In this document: positions 9,301-21,042 of the stretch, piece by piece | Numbering within the stretch: position 1 is the first letter of the stretch | Layout of the letters: each line of letters starts with the position of its first letter | Source of the DNA: Trissonchulus latispiculum | Taxonomy: Eukaryota; Nematoda; Enoplea; Enoplida; Ironidae | Reading direction: 5' to 3' | DNA: 64,000 nucleotides | NCBI GenBank assembly: GCA_030248195.1 | Contig: JASAND010030300.1 | Location: forward strand, 38,656-102,655 | Translations under genes and position numbers: made by a program | The notes under the pieces: generated by a model | The model's input: the letters and a program-made list of their open reading frames with translations, nothing else | Database searches by the model: none | Told to the model about the DNA's origin: nothing

Positions 9301-10523
9301 CTTAAGGGGGGGGGCTACTAAAATCGACTTGCCCCGACTTTGTCCGATTGGCCTACTTTTTGGCGAAGATGTAGAGCATGGGTGTGGTCAAAAAAATATC
9401 GGGTACTGAGATCTTAGCTGCCTTCCAGCCATGTGCAGCTGTCGCGTTTATGCGCCCGACCCCCCGTTTTTCACAACTACCAACATAATTAATTAGAAAT
9501 CTCTGCTGGATGCAAGACCCTAGCTTCAAAGTTGCCATTTGCAAATATGATTTAGCACATGTGCCCCTATCTGCAGAAAAATACTAGACGTCTGTATCTT
9601 ATCTGCATCTCTGGGAATTACTCTTCAAAGTTGAAGTTTCGGCCAAAACTTAAAAATTTTTGGCTAACGAAAGGGAAATTTTATTACTGGTGCGAGCTAT
9701 GAGGCTGTAATTTGGCACAAAAGGAGGCCCTATAGGAGTACTCATTTGTGCCAAATGGCAAGAAATTTTGCCGCGTGAAAAAATTTTTATGTCAACTTTA
9801 ATCTTCAAAAATTGCCAAAATCGCCATTTTCAGTCTGTCGGATCCTGTGTTGAGGCTTTCTGCAGCCATAGAAGTCGCAAACCTTCACTAATCGAGCTGA
9901 AATTGTTTGTGTTTTCGACCACGCTGAGTCCAAATATATCAAAAAAATTTAATTTCAAAAAATTTGATTTTTTAGATTTCTGGGGTGCCATTGCCCAAAA
10001 AAGGCGATTTTGGCAATTTTTGAAGATTAAAGTTGACATAAAAATTTTTTCACGCGCCAAAATTTCTTGCCATTTGGCACAAATGAGTACTCCTATAGGG
10101 CCTTTTTGTGCCAAATTACAGCCTCATAGCTCGCACCAGTAATAAAATTTTCCTTTCGTTAGCCAAAAATTTTTAAATTTTGGCCGAAACTTCAACTTTG
10201 AAGAGTAATTCCCAGAGATGCATGTAAGATACAGACGTCTAGTGTTTTTTAACAGATAGGGGCACATGCGCCAAATCATATTTGCAAATGGCAGCTTTGA
10301 AGCTATGGTCTTGCATCCAGCAGAAATTTTTAATTAATTATGTTGGTAGTTGTGGAAAACGGGGGGTCGGGCACATAAACACGACGGCTGCACATGGCTG
10401 GAAGGCAGATAAGATCTCAGTACCCGATATTTTTTTTGACCACACCCATGCTCTATATCTTCGCCAAAAAGTAGGCCAATCGGACAAAGTCGGGGCAAAC
10501 CTTTAGTAGCCCCCCCCCTTAAG
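9301..10523. mobile_element. 1.2-kb palindromic MITE with CTTAAGGGGGGGGGCTAC tips
   Basis: The left end CTTAAGGGGGGGGGCTAC is mirrored by GTAGCCCCCCCCCTTAAG at 10506-10523. The arms of about 600 bp are near-perfect inverted copies, including the CGACTTTGTCCGATTGGCC block and the GGCAAGAAATTTT block nearer the centre. The 124- and 94-codon open frames inside are opposite-strand readings of the two arms and carry no domain. The phrase TTTTCGACCACGCTGAG is shared with the 11461-12091 element. Confidence 0.88.
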
Positions 10524-11460
10524 ACGGGAAATCTGATAAGTGTGTGTTTATGAATGAAGGAGCAATTCCAAGCCCAGTAGGTGGTAATTGTTCCCCCCCC
10601 AGAAATTAGCTCGTGTTAACACAATCCTGTGTCCAATCATTTGGGCGGGGCAGAATTAATTGTTTCAACTGTGCACACTTTGGACCACAGTCGTAGACAT
10701 GTGTACTTTGACCTCCCCAAGAAGGAGAATTAAATAAATTGGAGGTTTGGGGTTGAGTTGGGGGGATGGTCCAAATTGGCACCCATTTGAGAAATCGTTT
10801 AAGAGCTGATTGCTGAAACTGAGTAAATTGACACCCATTTGAGTAGTTGTTTTAATAGTTGATTGCTGAAATTGAGGGTTCAATGTAAATCCCATTAATT
10901 TCAAGATAACATAGAATTGGTGAAGCTAATAAGCTTGGAGTCGTCTTTCCTAATTCGACTGTAATCATCTAATTAATTCTAATTAAGTATGAGTTAACTG
11001 GATGGTTACGGTTACGGCACTCTTACTGTCACACATATGGTATAGTAAATTGGATAAAGAAGAGCTAAGCTACAGACAGTAACAAATTGTAATTAGATTA
11101 AATTTGGTGACTATAAAAATGACTACAAAAGCAGATCTATAAATCATTTGATTTGTCTAACTGCGATGGAACTGGGTCATCGGGAAATTTTCGGATCACT
11201 TTTTTGACCGGGTCACAGGGTAAAGAGCTGCGACCCGTTCCTGACCCGCTGATCTTGATTTGTCACGCGGTTCGAAAATTTTCCTTTCATAACTACGAAA
11301 ATTTGTAGAAATCGAACTAATTTTACTCGTCTAACCTAAAGTCTAACGGTTAACGGTAGTATAACGGTAGATTGGCGCCATTTGTCATAACTTTTAGCCA
11401 TAAATATTATAAGAGATTTAAGAAATTTTTAGAAGCTAAAAATTCTATGAGTCAAAATGG
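10524..11460. other. Intergenic stretch with a short direct repeat
   Basis: Near 10785-10885 the phrase ACACCCATTTGAG..GTTT..A.AG.TGATTGCTGAAA..GAG occurs twice in tandem, about 60 bp apart. Nothing else was recognised. Confidence 0.45.
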
Positions 11461-12091
11461 ATAAATTTAAATTTAGGATCTTATCTCGATTACCCCCCTC
11501 CCCAGTACTCAAAATCTTTAAAACTTGACCAAATGAGCTCAAATTTGGTGTGGGTATGTTTTCGACCACGCTGAGTTCAAATGTCGCAAAATTTTTCGAT
11601 TTCGCGAAATTCGAAATTTTTCGATTCCTAAGGGGGGACCAAATGAAACCGAAAATTTTTTGTCTTCGATTTTGCTGAAAATATGTATATAGGGGTTTCC
11701 GGGGTCGTAGAGCACGAATCTGGAGTCCGTTTTTCGTTTCAGCTTTTCGTTTGCTCAGTATAAGCTAATGATTTAAGCTTAAGGTGTGAGCTTATTCTGA
11801 GCTAACGAAAAGCTGAAACGAAAAACGGACTTCAGATTCGTGTTCTACGACCCCTGAAACCCCTATATACATCTTTTCAGCAAAATCAAAGACAAAAAAT
11901 TTTTGGGTTTCCCTTGGTCCCCCTTAGAAATCGAAAAATTTCGAATTTCGCGAAATCGAAAATTTTTTGCTATATTTGAACTCAGCATGGTCGAAAACAT
12001 CCCCACACCAAATTTTAGCTCATTTGGTCAAGTTTTAAGGATTTTGAGTACTGGGGGGGTACGCGAGATAAGACCCTAAATTTAAATTTAA
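11461..12091. mobile_element. 0.63-kb palindromic MITE
   Basis: The left arm starts AAATTTAAATTTAGGATCTTA and the right arm ends AAGACCCTAAATTTAAATTT. The arms match over about 300 bp and meet at GCTTAAGGTGTGAGCTTA near 11780. They include the shared phrases CCCCCAGTACTCAAAATC and GAAAAGCTGAAACGAAAAACGGACT. No coding sequence is present. Confidence 0.87.
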
Positions 12092-14320
<2,229 letters not shown>

Positions 14321-14339
14321 TAATTTTCAACAATTATCA

Positions 14340-14470
14340 GTGAAGGTTGAGAACTGAACTCCCATATCTGGCTTATCAATTTATCAATCTGTAGTGGTAG
14401 CATGTCTGACTTCGAAGCAGGGCTAATTCTTTACTTCCAATCTTGAATGAAAAGCTGAATTTCTCTCTTC
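14340..14470 (+). repeat. Degenerate tRNA-like SINE fragment
   Basis: CTGTAGTGGTAGCATGTCTGACTTCGAAGCAGG resembles the A box plus anticodon arm of the other tRNA-like repeats here. The flanking phrase CTGAACTCCCATATCTGGCTTATCAAT recurs at 33601-33627 beside another tRNA-like head. The downstream phrase CCAATCTTGAATGAAAAGC resembles the common SINE tail. Confidence 0.5.
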
Positions 14471-14769
14471 CTTTCTCTCTTCCACGTCCTGGATTCGTTG
14501 TTACAAGGGTGTCTGACGCCTCCCATATGAGCTCTCTTCGGCTCCTTCTTGGTCCACGCGCCTTGGCCCAAGAGATGTAAAAGGATGGGATGAGACCAGA
14601 GTTGGACACATTTTTTTGATCGCGACTGCCCGCGTCCGCGACCGCAGTCCGCAGGCTAATTCTGTGACCGCAAAAGTTTGAGTTATTAATATTTAATTCC
14701 ATGCAAAATGCACTTTCTCATATTTTTAACGCATTTGCAATGTTTTTACAGCCACATCACCGCAGTCGG

Positions 14770-16435
14770 TATCACGCATGGGCAATGCCTGCACAACTCC
14801 TGCACATGTGCAGGCTAGGAAAAATTTACCCCCGCGCTGTGCGCACCAAAAATTTTACCCCGCGCAGGAAAGCGCCTCAAGATTTTATTCCACGGAGCAA
14901 ACGCTTATCACCGCGCAACAAAATTTTATCCCCGCGCAACAAAGCGCACGTTAATCGCCACGCAACAAAGCGCATCAAAATTTTGTCCCTCCCAAAAACA
15001 ATATCAGCGGTCAAAAGCCAAAATACACAGCCCAAATACTCGGTAATTGGCATTACAAGACTGCTCTCAATTAATTTCTTGAAACAATGTACCGTAGTTT
15101 CCGCTTTGGCTTTTTCTGAGGGTAGTCGCCCCTAGGCCCCCACTGGAGGATCCTGGGGGAGGCCGTCCCTCCGACGCGATTCGTTTGTAGGAAGAATTTA
15201 AGGAAAAAATAGGAAAAGGTCAAAAAACCAAATAATTTCCTAATTTTTGTAAATTTCATGCTAATACAAAAAAGACTTTTCTAATTTCTAACTGCGTGTT
15301 TATTGTTTTAATGCAAAAAATCATGAAATGTATCCCATTTTCGGAGAAACTTGCTATGTTTGCTTTAAATTGTGTAAAATTATAGAAAACTTTCTCAGTT
15401 CTACAAAGTGAAAGAATTAAAGTTGCGAAGATCGATTTTATTGCAAAAATAAAAAATTCTTCAACTTCTGGGGGGATCTGCCCCCCAGAACCCCCGTTGC
15501 AGCTGTTTTATCGCAACCCTCTTTTTAATTTTCTACGGCCCTTTTTATGACCCCACCTCCCCTCTTAATCGTTCTACATTGGTAGTTCTGCTGCAGCTGC
15601 TTATATATTTTACTTACATGCTCTTGATTATATGCTCTTCCTTAAAGCGGAGGAATAAGGGTGCTATCAGGGAAAGATGAATTTTATGTTCATTGTAGGG
15701 GAATACCTCCAGTAGTAATAGAAAGGCCAATTGGACATGATATGGGAGTCGATTTTGCTCCCAGTTCTGGGTGCCATTTTTGATCCCTATTTTTGGTAGT
15801 AATTTTTGCTCCAACTTTAACAGGTATCAAAACTGGCTCCCACAAGTTGGGATTGAAAATAGCTCCCAAAAGTAGGGATTCAAAATAGTTTCCAAAAGTT
15901 GATATTCAAAATAGCTCCCAAAAATTGGGATTGCAAATAGCTCCCAAAAGTTGGGATTCATAATAGCTCCCAAATATGCTGGAGCCAAACATTTGAGTGT
16001 TTGCACTAAGGATTTTTCCAGAGCCTTGAGGGTTGTTTCGAACTCCCATAAACTGTTTCAAAATTTCAAAACTGATAAAATTATGTAATACTTGTCATAG
16101 CTTCGACTTTTGAAAACTAATTATAACTTGGTTAATAATTAAATTTTAAAAACGGAATGAATTATAACTGCATTCATAAAATTCCCTTGCTATTTAAGTA
16201 AAACCAAAGACTCAAAACGTTAGCATTTTTTGCGATATTCATCAAAATCTTGGAGGATTACATAAAAATTAGCAAATCTTTCCGACAAAGTGGCTTGAAA
16301 GATGCGTGACAAAAACAGAGCTTTGTAAAGACCACAGTCGACAAATATCGTAAAAAAATTAAAAATCTGACCCCCCGCGCAGTGACCTCGAAGGCTGTGC
16401 AGGCTAGAGCCAAGTTCATTGCCCATGTATGATCC
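14770..16435. mobile_element. Possible composite repeat with CATGGGCAATG ends
   Basis: GCATGGGCAATGCCTGCACA near 14778 is inversely matched by TGTGCAGGCTAGAGCC..CATTGCCCATG near 16393-16427. The interior holds iterated CCCGCGCAACAAAGCGC and AAATTTTACCCCGCGC blocks (14820-14990) and the tandem array at 15836-15975. The phrase CATGGGCAATGAA recurs near 44442. The ends match only over short distances, so the extent is approximate. Confidence 0.4.
15836..15975. repeat. Short tandem repeat, about 30-bp unit
   Basis: Five diverged units of the form ATAGCTCCCAAAAGTTGGGATTCAAA follow one another. Each unit contains the small inverted pair TCCCAA/TTGGGA and so can form a hairpin. Confidence 0.75.
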
Positions 16436-16446
16436 CGTTTAAACTA

Positions 16447-16452
16447 TTTATT
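16447..16452 (-). terminator. Probable poly(A) signal of the receptor gene
   Basis: TTTATT on the plus strand reads AATAAA on the minus strand, about 70 bp downstream of the receptor stop codon. Confidence 0.45.
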
Positions 16453-16520
16453 AGAGTCAGCGTTTAACATAGTTCCAATAAGTCTTTGGATTTGAGTACA
16501 TACGTATGTTCGTGTTCGTT

Positions 16521-17480
16521 TCAAAATTCAGATACGAATATAGTGCAGCCAGGTGTCGCCATTATGGCATTCCTGATGTCTTTGCTTTTTGTCATGTATA
16601 TAATAATGTTGATTCCACTATTTGCATTGATGACAGCCCAGCAAGCTTGATTCAAATACTCAAATGCGGTTGAAGACATTCCAAGAGAAAGCGCAGTTGA
16701 TTTGACGGCGAATGGTATTGTTTGAAGGAAAAACGTCGTGACGACGACTAAAAGCAGAACCTTCGTAACTCGTACCTGTTTCTCATGGGCTGTTTTCAGG
16801 TTCACTTCTCGTACCAAAGTCTTCAACTTTTGTAATAGATACCACGCATATCCATACAGCAATACGCTTAGAAAACCCAAACCGAAATACCAGTATTCGG
16901 CAAACAAATGGAAGTTTCGCACCATTCCAACCGAAGTGAAGCAGATAGATGGTACAATTTCGTTGCCAACGGTAGAAACTGTTAGAGAAATTGCAATCAT
17001 TACAAATACGATTGACACAACGAAAATAAGGACAACTGCATAAACATGACTTTTTATATTCGCCTTTTGATATCTAGTAACATTTTTCAAGGCCCAACAT
17101 CGATCGACAGATATTGCCAAAAGTAACGAAGGATTGGCAAAGAAACAAAGAATAAACCCAAGGACATAGGGACGGAGAATGCAGCGAAGACGAGTTGTCA
17201 TCACAAACAGCTCTCTTCGTAAGTAAATATACGTGCGGTCAATACCAGAAGTTAATAAAGAAACTCCAGTAATAAAATCTGATATCGCCAAACCGAAAGG
17301 CAAACAATACTCAGTAGAATGTAAGTTTTTTGATTTCGTTACAGCTAACAAAATTAAGATATTGCCGACAACTTGGATTAAGCCTTCAAATGTTAATATT
17401 GAAAAGCTTATAATTGCTACGTAATCTCTGAACGTAAAACTATTTTCAGTGGTATTCGACATATTCACTGGCAATTCCAT
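16521..17480 (-). CDS. Rhodopsin-like GPCR, nematode Srsx-like chemoreceptor
   Basis: Intact single-exon gene of 319 residues on the minus strand. Seven hydrophobic segments are visible at about 21-46, 58-78, 101-125, 147-167, 193-216, 236-260 and 275-295. Class A landmarks: GN at 39-40 in TM1, LAISD at 64-68 in TM2, the Cys100/Cys180 pair expected to link TM3 to loop 2, DRC at 126-128 in place of DRY, and NSGINIIIY ending TM7 in place of NSxxNPxIY. TM6 lacks the usual CWxP and has FFLQTIP instead. The N-terminus has an NxS/T site (N8). Size and motifs resemble nematode Srsx-type receptors, which act in chemosensory neurons; a peptide or amine receptor is also possible. No disabling changes were seen. 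AATAAA lies about 70 bp beyond the stop. Confidence 0.85.
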   Translation of the reverse strand: MELPVNMSNTTENSFTFRDYVAIISFSILTFEGLIQVVGNILILLAVTKSKNLHSTEYCLPFGLAISDFITGVSLLTSGIDRTYIYLRRELFVMTTRLRCILRPYVLGFILCFFANPSLLLAISVDRCWALKNVTRYQKANIKSHVYAVVLIFVVSIVFVMIAISLTVSTVGNEIVPSICFTSVGMVRNFHLFAEYWYFGLGFLSVLLYGYAWYLLQKLKTLVREVNLKTAHEKQVRVTKVLLLVVVTTFFLQTIPFAVKSTALSLGMSSTAFEYLNQACWAVINANSGINIIIYMTKSKDIRNAIMATPGCTIFVSEF

Positions 17481-17740
17481 TTTCTGTCTGATCGAAACTA
17501 ATCCGCTAGTTTTAAATCAGACACTGTGTTTATGTTAGACTGAATTGAACATGACCACATGTGGTCTAAAACTTTATAAATCGAGAATAAGAAAGACTAA
17601 CTTATATGGCGGAATGTTCAGTCAGATTTCTAACAAATCCCAATAACTTAGCTATTCGTTGAAAGTATCATAAAACACCAAATTGCCAATATCAGAAATT
17701 GCGTACAAACTCATTACATCAGTCACATCAAACGAATCAA

Positions 17741-17933
17741 TCATAATTCAACCATATCATTGTAGAGGACGCAACCGTGACAACAGTTGCATTGGCTTTT
17801 TCGCGGAAAAGAGCTAAACTGTTCTGTGTGCGACCGTTTTTTAACAAAGTAAAATATGATAAAAAGTAAAACAAAGGCTATGAAAAACATTGATAATGAA
17901 GAGTCGCTTTCCGACAGGCAGACACCGTGCAAC
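17741..17933 (-). CDS. Possible terminal exon with one membrane segment
   Basis: A minus-strand frame follows a TTTTGTTGTTTAG acceptor and ends at a TGA at 17743-17741. It encodes a short hydrophilic lead, a strong hydrophobic segment (MFFIAFVLLFIIFYFV) followed by KKRSH as a stop-transfer signal, and a Cys-containing tail (CNCCHGC). This is the layout of the C-terminal end of a type I membrane protein. It is also consistent with chance, because no upstream exon or homologue was found. Confidence 0.25.
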
Positions 17934-18319
17934 CTAAACAACAAAACCATATATCTTCGAAAATTTTCAAAAATACTAGATTGCTATGACTGATTTTAGT
18001 ACAGGATCAAACTGTTAATTTTGACACACATTATCTTATTATTATTTTGGTACACAATTATCTTAGAAAATAAAAATCACAAATAAAAAAACAACTTGAT
18101 TTTCTGATTTTGCAGCTTTCCGCAAAATCAAATGATCGCATCGCAGTACACTGACACAAAATTACAAGAATTCCCGACAAACGGCCAGCCTAAACTTCAC
18201 TTACAGAAGGACGGATTCAAAAACCCCACTCATCGGACACTGAGTTATGCTTTTGCTAAATATACTATACAACAACAATATGTTTTGCAAAAGGTTGTGC
18301 TTCAAAATAATATTTTACG

Positions 18320-18855
18320 GAAACTATAAACCTGCTGCGCAGTCCAAGTTTTCATAAGTGATTAAACGTTTGCTTACGAATTGCACAATATTGTGCAAAA
18401 CATCGTGCAGTTTTCAGTCCACATTTTAGGTTAATTTAGAATTTCACATTTTCAACGACTCAATTCAATTCTATTCAGTTATATTTTTATACAATTCAAT
18501 TCAATACATTTCAGAAAGAGAATTGTTGCAAAATCACTGCTACAAAATTTTAATACAATAGGCACAGACTTGCTCTATTCGATAGCTTTATTTATTAGTC
18601 ATCAGCAGTGGACTACAAATTCCGGTTTCGAATTCTTCAAACAAATTTCAAACACAAATTCCACACATGCTTAATTACATGGACTAGAAGCGGAAGCATT
18701 TCAAAAGATAAAACCGCACAGAAATTATGCATTACCTATCCCAAACCATTGCACACACGCATTTATGGTGAAATGCATGTTTTAAAAACAAACTATGTGC
18801 TCGAGCCTGGGCCGAGGAAACATAAGAAACCTGCTGCGCTGAGGCGCAGCAGAAG
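18320..18855. mobile_element. Possible repeat bounded by GCTGCGC palindromes
   Basis: AACCTGCTGCGCAG near 18330 and the near-palindrome CTGCTGCGCTGAGGCGCAGCAG at 18832-18853 bound about 520 bp. Equivalent ends, GCTGCTGCGCCTCAGCGCAGC and CCGCTGCGCAGCAGG, bound an insertion at about 61247-61735, so these may be two copies of one small element family. The interiors did not obviously align by eye. Confidence 0.4.
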
Positions 18856-19291
18856 AAACTAACAGAAAATGAAAGCTTAAGCTTACGATTATGTGCAATG
18901 AGTACTATTTATTTTGTATTTGTTTACTCAGATTGGGACTAGTTTTAACGCCATAGAAGGATTTGGATTTGTGTGAACGAGCTTGTTTTATAAGAGTACG
19001 TAACAATGATCACTAATTGTCAATTATTCAATAAGCATACTGACGATAACATTTTTGTCAATATCCATTTTCGGTTAAACAATTCCTCTTTGCAGAGAAT
19101 GCTGTAGATTATTCACTAGAAGTGAATCATCAGTTGCGTTGTGAAGTTGAATAATTGTTCGGTTTTGCAGAGGTCTAGTTAATTGTTATTGTTACTGTTA
19201 TATTGTTATTGTCAATCAAGTAAGAAATAAAATGATTGGAAAATTATGGGTATTTTTTTGGTCAGGGCTCTCCCACTTTTAGGCTCACGTC

Positions 19292-19604
19292 GTCAGTTTT
19301 AACTCTACAGCGAGTGCAGAGGGTTTCCGGAAAGTTGGGATTTGTCTCGAAATATTTTTCAACTTACGAGACTTTTTGAAAATATTTTGAGACATTGCAG
19401 GAATTTGTCTAGAACATTTTTGCACGCAAACATGCAAAACAAATACACATTTAGAGTTATTTTTCAAATATATATTGCTAAAAAGTTTTGAAATACTTCG
19501 AGACAAGTTTGATTTTCAATGTTACAACTTTGGTGGAAGTTTCGAGTCGTTTTTTTTTCAACTTTCCGGAAACCGTCTGCACTCGCTGTGGAGTTGAAGC
19601 TGAC
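19292..19604. mobile_element. 313-bp MITE with GTCAGTTTTAACTC ends
   Basis: The left end GTCAGTTTTAACTCTACAGC is matched inversely by GCTGTGGAGTTGAAGCTGAC on the right. Just inside, CGAGTGCAGAGGGTTTCCGG pairs with CCGGAAACCGTCTGCACTCG. The inverted repeats are about 55 bp and imperfect, with no coding sequence. Confidence 0.75.
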
Positions 19605-20069
19605 ATACCCATTAAGCTATTCGATTGAAAATCTTAGCAAATCGATGTGAAACATTTTGTGCACTAGCGATACTTTTGCGTTTTAGCGAATGAAAATCTC
19701 TGCCAAGGAAATAATAGCACCAATTGTCGCTATATCAAACATCAATGCCTATTCAAAAAGCTGTAGTCTCAATGAAGTTGCTCAGGCTAATGCTGATCAT
19801 GCTTTCGCCAACGCTGTTAGGATTAAAATTTCTTGTTACATTCTTTTCCTGTTCCGTTATTATCTTCCGTGTTTTAAAATGACTGATTATCTACAGAAAA
19901 TCAGGTATGCCCACTTTTCCTTTGCAAATTTAAGAAAACTGAAACAATGAGGTCATTAGTAATTAGGTTTCTTATCTGGAAAGAATCTTTAGGTTTGCAG
20001 TTTCGAGTATTTTGAGGGTAAACAATCTTTTCCTAGCATGACTGCTCCCATGGATTTGGCAGTACTGTA

Positions 20070-20410
20070 GAACAACCTGTGGTTTTGGAACCAATGGTTT
20101 AGAAATGTACCAAAAACATCGTGAAGATCTGACTCCCTGCTGAATGGTCAAATTACGCTTCTAGGTCGACCGTTTTCATCCACACTTAATCAGCCCCAAT
20201 CAGGTGTCGGCATGATGTTTAGTGAAGTTATGACGTCAAGAATACTCAAAACTTTTAATTACACAGTTAAACAATACTTTAAAGAATTATATATACCTGT
20301 GGTGGTGGAACCAATGGTTTAGAAAGTTTCTTTTTCTTTTTCTAATGAGAAAGAAGAAGAAACCAAAGTTTCTTCTTCTTTCTCATTAGAAATGTACCAA
20401 AAAGATCGTA
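20070..20410. repeat. Duplicated segment, one copy split by a foldback insertion
   Basis: The phrase ACCTGTGG..TTGGAACCAATGGTTTAGAAATGTACCAAAAA..ATCGT occurs near 20077-20127. It occurs again near 20296-20411, where it is interrupted after TTTAGAAA by a near-perfect hairpin (about 20331-20384). The hairpin stem is GAGAAAGAAGAAGAAAC with its complement, and the loop is about 4 bases. The sequence resumes with TTAGAAATGTACC, giving a TTAGAAA duplication at the insertion point. Confidence 0.75.
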
Positions 20411-20734
20411 TGCAGTATAAGTTAGTACTTACCTATGCAGTAAGTCAACCGCGGCAGCTGCACCGGAAGCCGATCGCCCTTCGATCTCGGATAATTACCA
20501 GCAAGGGGTGATTTTGTGATGAGAAGTGCTGGCTGGTACCGGTTTTCCTGGCCCAGCTGAGTCACACATGTTGGGCAAGCATAAAATGACAATTATGCAA
20601 AGCACGTACAACAACGAAAACATATTGTTTTGATTTTGTATTTTAATTTCAATAGCCTTTGGGGACTTTCGTTAGCTGCTTGTCTTGTGACGCCAATGAA
20701 ATTCCACCGCCAGGTGATAGGAATTAGGTATAAG

Positions 20735-21035
20735 CAAGAGTACATAATATATAAGTGTGACAGCGTGACAGGCTGACCCCCCACAAACGTGTATGTTCAC
20801 TTCAAACAACTTTGGCAGCTACACTTGCATGCTGAAGCTCGAAAACACACACAACTACTCAGTTGGTTCAATGTGCGTCTGTTGCGAGCTTTAACACGCA
20901 TAGATAGCGTTCTAATTTCTTTGAAGTGAGCATACACATTTGTGGGGGGCCAGCCGTTAGCGAATATAGCATGTATCTGCTGCTGATAACAGAGAACCTG
21001 CCAGCTGTCACACTCTTATCTATTATGTATTCTTG
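20735..21035. mobile_element. CAAGAGTACAT MITE with 7-bp target duplication
   Basis: The element starts CAAGAGTACATAATATAT, ends ATTATGTATTCTTG, and is flanked by an exact 7-bp repeat GTATAAG (20728-20734 and 21036-21042). It has shorter G/C tracts and more diverged arms than the 6002 copy, so it is older. Confidence 0.9.
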
Positions 21036-21042
21036 GTATAAG

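Noticed and set aside
9768..10142. 124-codon frame and its 94-codon opposite-strand partner
   Set aside because: They are the two arms of a palindromic MITE read in mirror image, with no domain.
16738..17043. Plus-strand frames across the receptor gene (also 17233-17424)
   Set aside because: Antisense shadows of the intact minus-strand receptor.
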